Source: Betaproteobacteria bacterium Ga0077523 (GTDB lineage: Bacteria; Pseudomonadota; Gammaproteobacteria; Burkholderiales; Ga0077523). From it: a DNA stretch of 64,000 bases. Under the pieces are notes generated by a model. That model made no database searches, was not told the DNA's origin, and was given only the letters and a program-made list of their open reading frames with translations. Both the position numbers and the translations under genes were made by a program. Every line of letters begins with the position of its first letter. The first letter of the stretch is position 1. Positions 29,139 to 40,013 of the stretch are shown here, piece by piece. The DNA is taken from assembly GCA_001464695.1 (NCBI GenBank), contig LNDQ01000135.1, positions 1-64,000 on the forward strand, written 5' to 3'.

Positions 29139-31102
29139 GCATCCCGGTCGCCGAGAACCTGTCCACCGGACGGGTCGTTGCGCTGATCGGCAGCCTCGCG
29201 CTGGTGGTCGCTCCGCACGCCGTACGCATCCCTCTCTGGATCGCGTTGATCGCCACCAGCGTGATGATCCTGCGGGCCGCCCTCGCCTGGCGCGGGCGCG
29301 GCCTGCCGCCGCCGCGCTTGCTCGTGGTGCTTGCCATCGGCTCCATCGTCGGCATCTGGCTTTCGTTCGGGATGCTGTTCAACCGCGACGCCGCGGTCGC
29401 ACTGCTCGTGCTGATGCTGTGCCTCAAGATGATGGAGCTGCGCAGCCTGCGCGATGCGGTGGTGCTGATCCTGCTGGGTTACTTCCTGGTCATCACCAAC
29501 TTCCTGTACTCGCAGACGCTGCCGATGGCGCTGTACCTGCTCGGTTGCGTGTGGCTCATCACCGCCTGTCTCGTGGCATTCCAGTACCGCACCGCCACGC
29601 CCGACCCGCGTCCGATGCTGCGCATGTCGGGCCTGATGCTGGCGCAGGCGATCCCGCTGATGCTGGTGTTCTTCCTGTTGTTCCCGCGCGTGCAAGGTCC
29701 GCTCTGGGGGCTCCCGCAGGCTTCCGCCTCCGCGCTCTCGGGTCTCTCCGACAGCATGTCTCCGGGCAGCCTCTCGAGCCTGAGCCTGTCCGACGCTGTC
29801 GCATTCCGCGTGGAGTTCGACTCACCGCCGCCCAAGGCGAACAAGCTCTACTGGCGCGGCCCGGTGCTGTGGGATTTCGACGGCCGCACCTGGCGCGGCG
29901 GCGACGCCGCACCGCGCATCGGGCGGGACATCGAGACCGTCGGCACGCCGATCCGCTACACCATCACCCTCGAGCCGCACAACATGCGCTGGATGTTCGC
30001 GATCGACCTGCCGGCACAGCGGCTCGAAGGCGCGCTCCAGACCCAGGACTTCCAGCTGCTCTCGATCCGGCCGGTGCGGGCGCGCCAGCGCTACGCCATG
30101 AGTTCGCATCTCGATTATCGCTACGGGGCCAACGAACCGCGTCGCAACCTCGCACGGGCACTGCAACTGCCCGAAGGATTCAACCCCCGCGCGCGCAAGC
30201 TGGCGGCGGACCTGTATGCGCGCAGTTCGACAGCGGACGAAGTGGTCCAGTCGGTGCTCGCACTGTTCCGCGGTCAACCGTTCTACTACACGCTGGTGCC
30301 GCCCGAGCTCGGCCGCGATGGCATCGACGAATTCCTGTTCGAGACGCGACGCGGATTCTGCGAGCACTATGCTGCGAGCTTCGTCTTCCTGATGCGTGCC
30401 GCCGGGGTGCCAGCCCGCATCGTGACCGGCTATCAGGGCGGGGTGCTGAACCCCATCGGCAATTATCTGATCGTGCGCCAGTCCGAAGCGCATGCCTGGG
30501 CCGAAGTTTGGATGGGCGACGAGGGCTGGGTCCGCGTCGACCCCACTGCCGCGGTTTCGCCGATGCGCATCGAGGCCGGCATCGCGGGCGCCGTGCCGGC
30601 CGGCGACCCATTGCCGCTGATGGTGCGCACCGACAGCGAATGGTTGAAGCGCTTGCGCTTCTCGTGGGACGCCGCCGCCAACGGCTGGAATCAATGGGTG
30701 CTCGGGTACACGCCCGAGCGACAGATGCAGATGCTGCAGCGCGCCGGCTTTGCACGCCCGAACTGGCAGAACCTCGCCGTGGCGCTGATGGCGGTGACCT
30801 CGTTCGTCACGGCGATCCTGTGCATGCTGCTCCTCGCACGCCTGCGACGGCGGGTGCCCGATCCGGTGTTGTCGCCGTGGCTGGCACTCCAGGCGAAGCT
30901 CACGCGCATCGGTCTCGGCCCGCGCCCGGGCGAAGGCCCCATGCACTGGTCGGAACGCGCGGCCACCGCGCTGCCAGCGGAAGTCGCTGACCGCCTGCGC
31001 TCGCTGGCTGACCTGTACGTACGGTTGCGCTACGGACGCGATCGGGCGAAGGGGCGTGAAGTCGCGGAGCTCCGGCGTGGCGTGCGGGCGTTGCGGGTGT
31101 AG
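29135..31102 (+). CDS. tgpA: TgpA-type membrane transglutaminase
   Basis: 655 residues. Several N-terminal membrane helices (to about residue 185, DUF3488), a periplasmic transglutaminase core with the triad C409 (RRGFCEHYA), H453 (AHAWAEVW) and D469 (VDPTAA), and a C-terminal helix at about 550-575 with a cytoplasmic tail. It matches P. aeruginosa TgpA, an essential periplasmic protein. I chose the GTG at 29135, which overlaps the DUF58 stop; the open frame upstream is shadow. It is the last gene of the MoxR cluster. Confidence 0.93.
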   Translation: MSIPVAENLSTGRVVALIGSLALVVAPHAVRIPLWIALIATSVMILRAALAWRGRGLPPPRLLVVLAIGSIVGIWLSFGMLFNRDAAVALLVLMLCLKMMELRSLRDAVVLILLGYFLVITNFLYSQTLPMALYLLGCVWLITACLVAFQYRTATPDPRPMLRMSGLMLAQAIPLMLVFFLLFPRVQGPLWGLPQASASALSGLSDSMSPGSLSSLSLSDAVAFRVEFDSPPPKANKLYWRGPVLWDFDGRTWRGGDAAPRIGRDIETVGTPIRYTITLEPHNMRWMFAIDLPAQRLEGALQTQDFQLLSIRPVRARQRYAMSSHLDYRYGANEPRRNLARALQLPEGFNPRARKLAADLYARSSTADEVVQSVLALFRGQPFYYTLVPPELGRDGIDEFLFETRRGFCEHYAASFVFLMRAAGVPARIVTGYQGGVLNPIGNYLIVRQSEAHAWAEVWMGDEGWVRVDPTAAVSPMRIEAGIAGAVPAGDPLPLMVRTDSEWLKRLRFSWDAAANGWNQWVLGYTPERQMQMLQRAGFARPNWQNLAVALMAVTSFVTAILCMLLLARLRRRVPDPVLSPWLALQAKLTRIGLGPRPGEGPMHWSERAATALPAEVADRLRSLADLYVRLRYGRDRAKGREVAELRRGVRALRV

Positions 31103-31118
31103 GGCGAACGAACAGCAG

Positions 31119-31255
31119 AACATCTTTCACCACGAAGGACACGAAGAGCACGAAGGAATCACGAAGGCAGGGGCTTGGGAGCACGGGGCCACGCGATCTT
31201 CCGCCGTCTTCGTGCTTCCTTCGTGGCCTTCGTGTCCTTCGTGTTGAAAGATGTT
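31119..31255. repeat. 137-bp inverted-repeat element with 48-bp arms
   Basis: Left arm 31119-31166 and right arm 31208-31255 are inverted copies (44 of 48 bases match), beginning AACATCTTTC and rich in CACGAAGG. The 41-bp centre is unrelated. It has no coding capacity, so it is a palindromic mobile-type repeat (MITE-like) rather than an IS. It lies exactly between tgpA and nlpD, where the two convergent transcripts end, and can form a long hairpin. Transposition is not shown, as no target duplication was identified. Confidence 0.85.
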
Positions 31256-31267
31256 GCTTCGGAAGCT

Positions 31268-32425
31268 TCAACCGGAGGTGGCACCCGGCAAACGCGTCAG
31301 AGGATCCACCGGTTTGCCGAAGCGCCGGATCTCGAAATGCAGCGCAGTACGACTGGCATCCGTGTCGCCCATCTCCGCGATGCGCTGACCGCGCTTCACC
31401 GTCTCGCCTTCCTTAACCACGATCTGGCTGTTGTGCGCGTACACCGACAGGAACATGTCGTTGTGCTTGATGATGACCAGCTTGCCGTAGCCGCGCAGGC
31501 CGCTGCCGCTGTACACCACCTTGCCCGGTGCCGCGGCAAAGACCGGCTGACCGGCCTTGCCGCCGATCCCCACGCCCTTCAACTTGCCGCTCTCGCCGAA
31601 CCGATAGAGCACGTCGCCCTTGGCCGGCCAGACCCAGTCCATGCGGTCCTCGTCATCGGCGGCACGGGCGGCTGGCGGCTCCTTGGCCGGCTTCGCCTCG
31701 GGCGGCGCCGATGGCGCCGGAGCCGCGGCGGCTGCGGCAGCGACCGGTTTCGCGTCAGGCTTGGGCTCTGCCTTCGCGTCGGACTTGGGCTCGGGCTTCC
31801 CCTCGGATTTGGACTCGGCCTGCAACGGCTTCGGCACCGCACCGCCGAGTTGCGCGAACGCCTTGTCGGAATAGGCAAGCGTGACGGCCTTCGGTTCGGT
31901 GATCGTGCGCACGGCCGGCGGCGCGGCCTCGCCGGCATTGGCCGCTTCCGCTGCGGCCGGTGGCACCGCAGCACCCGGCAAGGCCTCGACCTTCGTCGCG
32001 CCCTTCGTCGGGATGGCCTTGACGATGGGCTGCTCGGCGAGATCGGCGGGCGCGGTCAGTCGCAGACGCTGGCCGACCCGGATCACCGAGGGATCGGTGA
32101 GCTCGTTCCAAGTGGCCAGTTCCTTGTAGTCGAAGCCGAAATCGAGCGCGATGCTGTAGAGCGTGTCGCCGCGCGCAACCACGTAGTACTCAGGGCGCTC
32201 GTCGCCCTTGCGTCGACTTTCGCGGGGCGCAGCGGCTGGTGCCGTCACGGCCGGCGTTGCCACCGCCGCTGACTGCTTGGCAGCGGGAACAGCGGGCCGC
32301 ACGCTGCCGGCCGGCGCCGGCCCCGGCGCGCGATCCGGCGCCGTGCTGACTTCCTGGATGTGCGTGCACGCCACCAGGCTCACCACGGCGCCAAGCCACG
32401 CAAGGCGCAGCATCGTTCGCTTCAT
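31268..32425 (-). CDS. nlpD: Lipoprotein NlpD (LysM and LytM domains)
   Basis: 385 residues. Lipoprotein signal with lipobox VACT (Cys about residue 20), a LysM domain (about 78-125, [17 protein letters not shown]), a low-complexity Ala/Lys/Pro/Glu linker (about 150-255) and a C-terminal LytM domain (about 265-380). The LytM domain has no HxxxD or HxH pair (LHFEIRR only), so it is a non-catalytic activator, as in E. coli NlpD, which switches on amidase AmiC at division. Its start overlaps the pcm stop. No rpoS follows. Confidence 0.9.
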   Translation of the reverse strand: MKRTMLRLAWLGAVVSLVACTHIQEVSTAPDRAPGPAPAGSVRPAVPAAKQSAAVATPAVTAPAAAPRESRRKGDERPEYYVVARGDTLYSIALDFGFDYKELATWNELTDPSVIRVGQRLRLTAPADLAEQPIVKAIPTKGATKVEALPGAAVPPAAAEAANAGEAAPPAVRTITEPKAVTLAYSDKAFAQLGGAVPKPLQAESKSEGKPEPKSDAKAEPKPDAKPVAAAAAAAPAPSAPPEAKPAKEPPAARAADDEDRMDWVWPAKGDVLYRFGESGKLKGVGIGGKAGQPVFAAAPGKVVYSGSGLRGYGKLVIIKHNDMFLSVYAHNSQIVVKEGETVKRGQRIAEMGDTDASRTALHFEIRRFGKPVDPLTRLPGATSG

Positions 32426-33084
32426 CGCATCAGGCCGGGCAGCAGCGGCACGAAGTTCACCTCCTCGAGCACTGACTGCGTGAAGCCGCGATCGGTTCGC
32501 TCGATCAGCACCAGGCGCTGCTCGCGGGTCCCGATGGGCATCACCAGACGCCCGCCCGGCCCGAGCTGGTCGGAGAGCTCATCCGGCACCGCCGCCGCAG
32601 CAGCAGCCATCACGATCGCATCGTAGGGCGCGCCGCCCTTGAACCCGAGGGTCCCGTCCGCATGCTTCAGCCGCACGTTCGTGACGCGCAACTCGCGCAA
32701 ACTGCGCCGCGCCTTCGTGAGCAGCGCCGAGATCCGTTCGACCGAGTGCACTTCGATTGCGAGACGCGACAGGACCGTGGCCTGGTAGCCGCAACCGGTC
32801 CCGATCTCGAGCACCTTCGGAATCGGGGTGCGACCCGCACGTGCCAGCTCGAGCATGCGGGCGACGGTGAGCGGCGCCGAGATGGTCTGGCCAAAACCGA
32901 TGGGCAGGGCACTATCGTCGTAGGCCCGGGTTGCGAGCGCCTCGTCGACGAAGATGTGACGCGGGATCTCCGCCATGGCCGCCAGGACCACGGCATCGCG
33001 AATCCCCTGCTCGCGCAGCCGCTCGACCATCCGCAGCCGGGTCCGCTGCGAGGTCATGCCGATGCCGAGGTGTCTGCTGTCCAC
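32422..33084 (-). CDS. pcm: Protein-L-isoaspartate O-methyltransferase
   Basis: 220 residues. The SAM motif [16 protein letters not shown] (about 91-106), the [15 protein letters not shown] segment and the C-terminal [20 protein letters not shown] are typical of Pcm. It repairs isoaspartyl residues in aged proteins. The stop overlaps the nlpD start by 4 bases (ATGA). An ATG 9 codons in is an alternative start. The surE-pcm-nlpD order is standard. Confidence 0.95.
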   Translation of the reverse strand: MDSRHLGIGMTSQRTRLRMVERLREQGIRDAVVLAAMAEIPRHIFVDEALATRAYDDSALPIGFGQTISAPLTVARMLELARAGRTPIPKVLEIGTGCGYQATVLSRLAIEVHSVERISALLTKARRSLRELRVTNVRLKHADGTLGFKGGAPYDAIVMAAAAAAVPDELSDQLGPGGRLVMPIGTREQRLVLIERTDRGFTQSVLEEVNFVPLLPGLMR

Positions 33085-33111
33085 GCCGGTCTCGCGCGTC
33101 GCTGTCCCGGG

Positions 33112-33855
33112 TCAGCCCGCGATCCACGCGCGCAGCGCGTCGAGCTGTGCGAAGCGGGTCAAATCCATCTGCAGTGGTGTGACCGACACCCGGCCGGCCG
33201 CGACTGCGTGGAAGTCGGTCCCAGGTCCGGCATCGGCGGCATCGCCGGCCGCGCCCACCCAGTACACGATGTCGCCGCGCGGCGTGCTGGACTTGATGAC
33301 CGGCTCGGCCTTGTGCCGCTTCCCGAGCCGCGTCACCTCGATGTCTCCGAGCTGCGCCGCGGGCACGTCCGGCACGTTGACGTTCAGCAGGAAGGCCTCG
33401 GTCAGGCGGCCCGCCTGATGGCGGCGCACGAGCTCGGCAGCAACCTCGCCGGCCGTGGCGAAATGGGCGCCGGAGCGGCCCGCCAGCGATACCGCGATCG
33501 ACGGGATGCCCAGCAGGAACCCCTCCGTCGCCGCGGCCACGGTCCCGGAGTAGATCGTGTCGTCGCCCATGTTCGAGCCGTGATTGATGCCCGATACCAC
33601 CATGTCGGGCAGCTGATCGAGCAAGCCCGTGACGGCGAGGTGCACGCAGTCGGTCGGGGTGCCATTCACGTAGAGGAAACCGTTGGCTGCCTGGCGCACG
33701 GTGAGCGGGCGATCGAGCGTCAGCGAATTGCTGGCGCCGCTGCGATCACGCTCGGGCGCCACCACCGTGACCTCGCCGAGCGGTTTCAGCGCCTGCGCGA
33801 GAGCCGCCAAGCCCGGCGCGAAGTAACCGTCGTCATTGCTCAGCAGAATGCGCAT
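33112..33855 (-). CDS. surE: 5'/3'-nucleotidase SurE
   Basis: 247 residues. The metal site [12 protein letters not shown] (N7, D8, D9), VAPERDRSG and [10 protein letters not shown] identify SurE, a divalent-metal nucleotidase and polyphosphatase of stationary phase. The ATG at 33855 matches the family N-terminus ([10 protein letters not shown]); the 35-residue upstream extension is unlikely. It is the first gene of the leftward surE-pcm-nlpD operon. Confidence 0.96.
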   Translation of the reverse strand: MRILLSNDDGYFAPGLAALAQALKPLGEVTVVAPERDRSGASNSLTLDRPLTVRQAANGFLYVNGTPTDCVHLAVTGLLDQLPDMVVSGINHGSNMGDDTIYSGTVAAATEGFLLGIPSIAVSLAGRSGAHFATAGEVAAELVRRHQAGRLTEAFLLNVNVPDVPAAQLGDIEVTRLGKRHKAEPVIKSSTPRGDIVYWVGAAGDAADAGPGTDFHAVAAGRVSVTPLQMDLTRFAQLDALRAWIAG

Positions 33856-34251
33856 GGGATTCGGATCAGGGGCATGCCGGCGGGGATCGGAGGCAGGGGC
33901 GGCGCACTCGAATTCCACCGCGGGACAGGCGTCCCACGCTCGCACATCGACGCTCGACAATCGATCGGAGCCGGAGGATCCGGAACGTCGACTTGCCGCA
34001 CCTCATGCGGGTGCCCTCTCCCCGACCGGATGAAGCCGCTAGTCTAGCATCGCGTCCGGGTGTGCGGTGAGCGCGAAACCATGTCTGGTCGCAGTCGACG
34101 CCAAGTGCACGGCCTATACTTTCGCCGAGGCAAGCATCGGGGGTTGGACGCATGATCGTACACGGCACAGGCGCCCTGCCGCATGAACTCGGAACAGCGG
34201 AGTCGCCGCGGGCCGCAGCGCTCGCGAATGTCAGGTTCATCCCAAGCGAGC
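33856..34251. other. 396-bp divergent gap between surE and the response regulator
   Basis: No gene is supported here. A TATACT (34115-34120) is a possible -10 for the rightward response regulator, but it has no matching -35 at the right distance. In-frame ATGs at 34183 and 34228 could extend the regulator upstream. I see no clear promoter for surE. Confidence 0.4.
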
Positions 34252-34881
34252 ATGAACTTCCTGGTCGTTGACGATCACCCGCTGGTGCGCCGGGGAGTCC
34301 GGCAGATGCTCGAAGAGGCCTACCACGGTGCGAGCGTCATCGAAGCCGATCGTGGCGAGGACGCGGTCGAACACGTGCGCCGCGAGCCCTGGGACCTGGT
34401 GCTGATGGACCTGTCGTTGCCGGGCATGTCGGGCATGGACGCGCTCGAGCGCATCGGGCGGATCCGCCCCGGGCAGAAGGTCCTGGTGGTGAGCATGCAC
34501 GAGGCGGACGAACTTGCCGTCCGTGCGCTCAAGGCGGGCGCCGCCGGATACATCAACAAGGCGCACGCCGCCGAGGAACTGCTCGGTGCCATCGCGCACA
34601 TCGTGCGCGGCCGGCGCTACGTGAGCCCGGAGGTGGCAGAACTCCTCGCCGACCGTATCCAGAGCAACCACAACCAGCCGGCGCACGAAGCGCTGTCATC
34701 GCGCGAGTTCCGGGTGATGTGCCTGCTCGCGCAAGGGCGCAGCATCGTGGACATCGCCGGGGAGTTGTCGATCAGTCCCAAGACCGTCAGCACCTATCGC
34801 GCACGGGTTCTCGAGAAGCTGCGCCTCGAGACCAACGCGGATCTCACGCGCTACTGCCTCGCCCACCGCCTCGTGGCTTGA
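34252..34881 (+). CDS. NarL/FixJ-type response regulator
   Basis: 209 residues. The receiver (1-115) has the acidic pair D7-D8, phosphoacceptor D53 (LMDLSLPGMSG) and a lysine in YINKA. A LuxR-type HTH lies at about 145-205 (LSSREFRVMCLLAQG, ISPKTVSTYRARVLEKL). I chose the ATG at 34252, where the receiver begins. No histidine kinase is adjacent. The next gene, a haem-oxygenase-like protein, is on the same strand 161 bases downstream and could be a target. Confidence 0.9.
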   Translation: MNFLVVDDHPLVRRGVRQMLEEAYHGASVIEADRGEDAVEHVRREPWDLVLMDLSLPGMSGMDALERIGRIRPGQKVLVVSMHEADELAVRALKAGAAGYINKAHAAEELLGAIAHIVRGRRYVSPEVAELLADRIQSNHNQPAHEALSSREFRVMCLLAQGRSIVDIAGELSISPKTVSTYRARVLEKLRLETNADLTRYCLAHRLVA

Positions 34882-35042
34882 GGTCGGCCGCTTGTAGTCC
34901 TTCCCTGACACCGATGCGAGTGGATCGACGGCACGGTCCGGTCCGTTCGGCTGATGGTCGCCGGGCCCGCCGCCGGCCAGACTTCCACCCCGACAGGATC
35001 CCCGCCCCTGGGCCGCAGCCTGCAACTAAGAGAAGACTGCCG

Positions 35043-35732
35043 ATGATCACGACCACGCATCCGATTCTGTTCCCACGGAACAGGCGCCCGCAGGCGCGCT
35101 CCATCAGTCCGGGCTCGAGCCTGCTACTGGATGCGCTCGAGCAGGGGATGGTGCGCCTGCAGGCGACCGAGGCGCACACACGGGCCACCCGGGGCGACGT
35201 GGATGTGGCCGGCTATTCGGCGCTGTTGGCGGGGCTCTGGACCGCCTATGCCGGCATCGAGCAACGTCTCATCGCATTCGCACCGGCGCCGGTCCTGGAA
35301 GTGCTGCCGCAATTGCGCGCCTCCTTGCTGCTCGAAGATGTCGCGACCCTGCGGCAGCCGGGCGTGCTGCGATCCGTCATGAAGTCTACGGCACACCCAC
35401 CCGCGATCCACAGCAGCGCTGCGGCCATCGGTGCCGTCCATGCGATGGAGTACATCGACGGTGCCGCCGGAGCCATGTTGGCCACGCTTCGCAACGACGC
35501 TGGACTGCCCCGGGCCCACGCGTTTTTCCAATGGTGTGCTGACCAGCACGCACGGCGCTGGCCGCTCGCGCAGCGGATCACGGGCGAAGCAATGGCGAGT
35601 TCGACGACCGACGTGGTGGACGGCGTCCACGCAGCGTTCGACGCTCTGGTCGGGCGCCTCTCGCCCGTGGCGCAATCGACGCGTTCGTCCCGCAGTGTCC
35701 GCGAGCGATCGCGCGAGGTTCTGGCCGCCTGA
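35043..35732 (+). CDS. Haem-oxygenase-like protein
   Basis: 229 residues, all helical by composition. The order T-x-x-H-T (H45 in ATEAHTRATR), YSALLAGLWTAYAGIEQRL, then LRASLLLEDVATL, IGAVHAMEYIDGAAGAML and FFQWCADQHARRW resembles bacterial biliverdin-producing haem oxygenases (BphO class). H45 would be the haem ligand. A long N-terminal tail of about 25 residues is unusual. There is no phytochrome gene in the window. I base this on pattern only, so a different member of the haem-oxygenase/TENA-like fold is possible. Confidence 0.55.
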   Translation: MITTTHPILFPRNRRPQARSISPGSSLLLDALEQGMVRLQATEAHTRATRGDVDVAGYSALLAGLWTAYAGIEQRLIAFAPAPVLEVLPQLRASLLLEDVATLRQPGVLRSVMKSTAHPPAIHSSAAAIGAVHAMEYIDGAAGAMLATLRNDAGLPRAHAFFQWCADQHARRWPLAQRITGEAMASSTTDVVDGVHAAFDALVGRLSPVAQSTRSSRSVRERSREVLAA

Positions 35733-35784
35733 GTTGCAGCCGGTGCGGCCTTGGCGCTCACCGGGCCGGACCACGATCGATGTC

Positions 35785-35861
<77 letters not shown>

Positions 35862-35870
35862 AAGGCGGGG

Positions 35871-35876
35871 AGTATA
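35871..35876 (-). promoter_or_regulatory. Candidate -10 box of tRNA-Pro
   Basis: TATACT on the minus strand, 9 bases before the tRNA 5' end, so transcription would start just before the mature end. It matches 5 of 6 consensus positions, but no good -35 is visible. It is a candidate only. Confidence 0.4.
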
Positions 35877-35908
35877 GCGGAGGCGCGCTGGCGGCGCAGC
35901 TCTACGAA

Positions 35909-36274
35909 TTACACGCGCAGGAGTGCAATGACCGCTTCGAGCTCGCCGCGCAGTACGGGCAGTTCACCCGGTTCGGCTGCGGCGCGCGGCTCCTCTTCGA
36001 AACTCTGGTCGAGCCGGTGACGGGCACCGCTGATAGTGAAGCCCTGCTCGTAGAGCAGTTCGCGGATGCGACGGATCAGCAGCACTTCGTGGTGCTGGTA
36101 ATAACGCCGGTTGCCGCGCCGCTTCACCGGCTTCAACTGGGTGAACTCCTGCTCCCAGTAGCGCAGTACGTGCGGCTTCACGCCGCACAGTTCGCTCACT
36201 TCGCCGATCGTGAAGTAGCGCTTCGCAGGGATCGGCGGGAGCGCAGCCTTACTGTGGTTGTTCGGCGCTTCCAT
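35909..36274 (-). CDS. MerR-family transcriptional regulator beside ihfA
   Basis: 121 residues. An N-terminal MerR winged-helix (about 20-90: [44 protein letters not shown]) and a short C-terminal tail without the Cys/ligand domain. The protein always follows ihfA in beta- and gammaproteobacteria, and its regulon is not well defined. Its start overlaps the ihfA end by 26 bases. Confidence 0.92.
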   Translation of the reverse strand: MEAPNNHSKAALPPIPAKRYFTIGEVSELCGVKPHVLRYWEQEFTQLKPVKRRGNRRYYQHHEVLLIRRIRELLYEQGFTISGARHRLDQSFEEEPRAAAEPGELPVLRGELEAVIALLRV

Positions 36275-36560
36275 GGTAGTGCTTCTCCACCATGGCCTTC
36301 AGCTTCTGGCTTGCGTGAAACGTCACGACACGGCGCGCGGTGATGGGAATTTCCTCGCCGGTCTTGGGGTTGCGGCCGGGGCGCTGCGGCTTGTCGCGCA
36401 GCTGGAAATTGCCGAATCCCGACAGCTTGACGCCGTCGCCATGCTCAAGGGCCATGCGGACTTCCTCGAAGAAAGTCTCGACCATGTCCTTCGCCTCACG
36501 CTTGTTGAGACCGACCTTTTCGAACAACAGGTCCGCGAGCTCCGCCTTGGTCAGGGTCAT
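36249..36560 (-). CDS. ihfA: Integration host factor subunit alpha
   Basis: 103 residues. The HU/IHF fold: [44 protein letters not shown] with the DNA-intercalating beta arm (about 55-80). IHF bends DNA sharply at specific sites. The position after pheT and before merR is the conserved ihfA locus, which separates it from ihfB or hupB. The start is 11 bases after pheT. Confidence 0.95.
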   Translation of the reverse strand: MTLTKAELADLLFEKVGLNKREAKDMVETFFEEVRMALEHGDGVKLSGFGNFQLRDKPQRPGRNPKTGEEIPITARRVVTFHASQKLKAMVEKHYHGSAEQPQ

Positions 36561-36571
36561 GTGAAAACCTC

Positions 36572-38968
36572 TTACTGCCTCAGGTTGCCGCCGAACCGTT
36601 GCTGGATGATGGAGAGCGCCAAAGTCATGGTTTCGTCGACCTCGGCGTCGGTGAGAGTCTTTTGAGTATCTTGTAATAACACTCGGAAAGCAAGACTTTT
36701 TTTCCCATTTTCGACGCCCTTTCCGCGGTACAGATCGAACACCTGGACGGACTCCACGATCGGCGGCAGGCCGACTTTCAATGCCTCAAGCATCAACCCT
36801 GCCGGAATGTGGTCGTCGACCAGGACCGCCAGGTCGCGGCGCACCGCGGGGTACCGGGACACCGGGGAATAGGCCGGCATCAAACCATCCTGCAGCACGG
36901 CGGCGTCCAGTTCGAACAGGACCACTGGTCCCGGCAGGTCGAACTGGCGCTGCCATTCGGGGTGCAGTTCCCCGACCCAGCCCGCGTCCCTGCCGTCCAC
37001 CGTCACTTTTGCTGCACGGCCGGGATGCAACGCCGGCAGCGGGCATGCCTCGAAGCGACCGGTGCGGGGCGCCAACAGCGCTTCCACGTCGCTCTTTACG
37101 TCGAAGAAGTCCACCGGACGGCCCGGCGTACCCCACTGCTCTTCCATGGCCGGCCCGAACGCGGCGCCACCGATCCGGATCGGTTGCTCGACGCCCGCGA
37201 CTTCCAGCGGACCATCGGCTACCGCGGCGGAGCGACGAAACACGCGGCCCACTTCGAACACGCGGACCCGCGGCAACTTGCGATTCAAGTTGTGCTGCAC
37301 GTTGGCGAGCAACCCGCCGGCAAGCTGGCTGCGCATCACGGCGAACTGGACCGCGATCGGATTGCGCACGCGAATCGGATTCGCGTTCCCGGCGAGGCCA
37401 CGTTCCCACTGCTCGTCGACGAACGTGTAGTTGATCACCTCGTGGTAGTCGGCCGCCGCGAGGGCTGCACGAATCTCATGCAGCGACCGTTGCCGCTCCG
37501 GGCGGCTGCGCATGAGGGCGGGCGTCTTCGGCGGCCTCACGGGAATGCGGTCGAAGCCGTGCACGCGCGCCACTTCCTCGATCAGGTCTTCCTCGATCTC
37601 GAGGTCGAAACGGTACGAGGGGGGCGTCACGACGAAGCGCTCGGACTCGCGCACCGTCGACAGTCCGAGCCGGGCAAACGCATCGGCCATCTCGTCCGCC
37701 ACGAGCGGAATGCCGATGATCCTGCGCGCACGCTCGACGCGCATCGCCACCGGTTTGCGCTCGGGCAACCGCGCAACGTTGTCCGTGACCGGGCCGGGTT
37801 GACCACCACAGATGTCGACGATCAGCTGCGTGGCGCGCTCGATGCCGGCCACGTTGTTGTCGAAATCCACGCCGCGCTCGAAGCGATGCGACGCATCACT
37901 GGAAAAACCGAACCGTCGCGCACGCCCGGCAATGGCGTCGGGAAAGAAGAACGCCGCTTCCAGCAGGACGTTGCGGGTGTCGAGATCAGCCTTGGTGCTT
38001 TCGCCGCCCATGATGCCGGCCAAACCGATCGGGCCACTGTCGTCGGTGATCGCGAGGATGTCGCTATCGAGTTCCACTGTCTGCTCGTTCAGCAGTTGCA
38101 GCTGTTCGCCCTTGCGCCCGAAGCGCACGTCGATGGGGCCGCGCAGCTTGTCGAGGTCGTACACGTGCAGCGGACGACCGAGCTCGAGCATCACGTAGTT
38201 GGTGACATCCACCAACGCGGAGATGGAGCGCTGGCCGGCGCGTTCGAGCCGGCGTTTCATCCAGTCCGGGGTGGTGGCCTTCGCATCGACGCCGCGGATG
38301 ACGCGACCGGTGAAGCGCCCGCACCCGGCAGGATCGGTGATGCGCACCGGATGTACGTCGGCGCTCGCGGCCTTCACCGCGGGTGGCGCCACGACGCGTA
38401 ACGGACTGCCGGTCAACGCAGACACTTCGCGTGCGATACCGAGCACCGACAGGCAGTCGGCCCGGTTCGGCGTGAGCTTGATGGTGAAGATCCGGTCGTC
38501 GAGCGTGAGCACTTCTCGCACATTGCTTCCGATCTTCGCTGCCGCCGGCAACACCAGGAGGCCGCTGTGATCGTCCGACAGCCCCAGCTCGCGCGCCGAG
38601 CACAGCATGCCTTCGCTCTCGACACCGCGCATGGTGGCGCGCCGGATCTCGAGCGGCTTGCCGTCCTGAGGCGGCAGCACGGCACCGATCCGCGCGAACG
38701 GCGCCTTCATGCCGACCGTGACGTTGGGGGCCCCACACACAACCTTCAGGTGTTCGCCGCCGGCGTCCACTTCGCAGACCTTCAGGCGATCCGCATTGGG
38801 GTGCGGTTGCGCCGCCACGATCTCGCCTACGACCACGCCTGAGAATGCCGGCGCGGCCGGGACGCATTCCTCCACTTCGAGGCCCGACATGGTGAGCAGG
38901 TGCGCGAGTTCGTCCGTCCCCAAGGACGGATTCACCATCGCACGCAGCCACTCCTCCGAGAATTGCAT
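36572..38968 (-). CDS. pheT: Phenylalanyl-tRNA synthetase beta subunit
   Basis: 798 residues, the usual size. A tRNA-binding domain (B2, about 40-150), B3/B4 with the editing site, B5, a class-II-like core and a C-terminal ferredoxin-fold anticodon-binding domain (about 705-798, [18 protein letters not shown]). With PheS it forms the (alpha-beta)2 enzyme. It follows pheS by 10 bases and is followed by ihfA. Confidence 0.96.
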   Translation of the reverse strand: MQFSEEWLRAMVNPSLGTDELAHLLTMSGLEVEECVPAAPAFSGVVVGEIVAAQPHPNADRLKVCEVDAGGEHLKVVCGAPNVTVGMKAPFARIGAVLPPQDGKPLEIRRATMRGVESEGMLCSARELGLSDDHSGLLVLPAAAKIGSNVREVLTLDDRIFTIKLTPNRADCLSVLGIAREVSALTGSPLRVVAPPAVKAASADVHPVRITDPAGCGRFTGRVIRGVDAKATTPDWMKRRLERAGQRSISALVDVTNYVMLELGRPLHVYDLDKLRGPIDVRFGRKGEQLQLLNEQTVELDSDILAITDDSGPIGLAGIMGGESTKADLDTRNVLLEAAFFFPDAIAGRARRFGFSSDASHRFERGVDFDNNVAGIERATQLIVDICGGQPGPVTDNVARLPERKPVAMRVERARRIIGIPLVADEMADAFARLGLSTVRESERFVVTPPSYRFDLEIEEDLIEEVARVHGFDRIPVRPPKTPALMRSRPERQRSLHEIRAALAAADYHEVINYTFVDEQWERGLAGNANPIRVRNPIAVQFAVMRSQLAGGLLANVQHNLNRKLPRVRVFEVGRVFRRSAAVADGPLEVAGVEQPIRIGGAAFGPAMEEQWGTPGRPVDFFDVKSDVEALLAPRTGRFEACPLPALHPGRAAKVTVDGRDAGWVGELHPEWQRQFDLPGPVVLFELDAAVLQDGLMPAYSPVSRYPAVRRDLAVLVDDHIPAGLMLEALKVGLPPIVESVQVFDLYRGKGVENGKKSLAFRVLLQDTQKTLTDAEVDETMTLALSIIQQRFGGNLRQ

Positions 38969-38978
38969 GGTCGGCGTT

Positions 38979-39998
38979 TCAGGCGAACTGGCGCAGGAAG
39001 CGCAGGTCGCCGTCGAAGAACAGACGCAGGTCGTCGATGCCGTAGCGAAGCATGGTGAGCCGCTCCAAGCCCGACCCGAATGCGAATCCGATCCAGCGTT
39101 CCGGATCGAGGCCGAAGTTGCGGATCACCTTGGGATGCACCTGCCCGGCACCGGAGATTTCGAGCCAGCGTCCCTCCAGCGGGCCGCTTGCGAACTTCAT
39201 GTCGATCTCCGCCGACGGTTCCGTGAACGGAAAGAACGACGGCCGGAAGCGCACCGCAAGCTGGTCGGTCTCGAAGAACCGGTGCAGGAAGTTCGTGTAC
39301 ACACCCTTCAGGTCCGCGAAGCTGACGTCCTCGTCGATCCACAGACCTTCGACCTGATGGAACATGGGCGAGTGGGTGGCATCGCTGTCTACGCGATACG
39401 TCCGACCGGGCGCGATCACCTTGATCGGCGGCTGATGCATGCGCGCATAGCGCACCTGCATCGGACTCGTGTGCGTGCGCAACAGCAGCGGCAGCCCTTC
39501 GCTGTCCGTGCCCTCGACGTAGAACGTATCCTGCATCGAGCGCGCCGGATGGTTGAGCGGGTTGTTGAGCGCGGTGAAGTTGTACCAGTCGGTCTCGATC
39601 TCCGGGCCGTCGGCCACGTCGAAGCCGATGGAGCCGAAGATTTCCTCGATGCGCTGCCAGGTGCGGATCACCGGGTGGACGCTGCCGCGACCGCGGCCGC
39701 GCCCCGGCAACGTCACGTCGAGCGCTTCTTCACGCAGGCGCGCATCCATCGCACCGCGCGCCAGGGACTCGCGGCGGGCGTCGAGTGCGGACTCGATGCG
39801 CCCCTTTGCGGCGTTGATGCGCGCACCCGCCTCGCGGCGCGCCTCGGGATCGAGCTTGGCCAAGCCCTTCAGCAGATCCGGAATCACGCCCGCCTTGCCG
39901 AGGTAGCGGGCCTTGACCTGTTCGAGCGCTGCCGGCTCGGCGGTGCCGGCAAATGCACCTTCGGCTTCGGCAACGATGGCTTCGAGATCGGGCGTCAT
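38979..39998 (-). CDS. pheS: Phenylalanyl-tRNA synthetase alpha subunit
   Basis: 339 residues. Class II core with motif 2 ([17 protein letters not shown]) and motif 3 ([14 protein letters not shown]), plus an N-terminal coiled coil (about 1-90). The ATG at 39998 is preceded by C/T-rich sequence (CATTCCTCCCCCCTG) with no purine ribosome site. It begins only 16 bases after the T-run of a terminator-like hairpin that follows rplT. Confidence 0.96.
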   Translation of the reverse strand: MTPDLEAIVAEAEGAFAGTAEPAALEQVKARYLGKAGVIPDLLKGLAKLDPEARREAGARINAAKGRIESALDARRESLARGAMDARLREEALDVTLPGRGRGRGSVHPVIRTWQRIEEIFGSIGFDVADGPEIETDWYNFTALNNPLNHPARSMQDTFYVEGTDSEGLPLLLRTHTSPMQVRYARMHQPPIKVIAPGRTYRVDSDATHSPMFHQVEGLWIDEDVSFADLKGVYTNFLHRFFETDQLAVRFRPSFFPFTEPSAEIDMKFASGPLEGRWLEISGAGQVHPKVIRNFGLDPERWIGFAFGSGLERLTMLRYGIDDLRLFFDGDLRFLRQFA

Positions 39999-40013
39999 CA
40001 GGGGGGAGGAATG

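Noticed and set aside
31119..31255. Insertion sequence
   Set aside because: The element is 137 bp with no coding capacity. It is better called a palindromic repeat.
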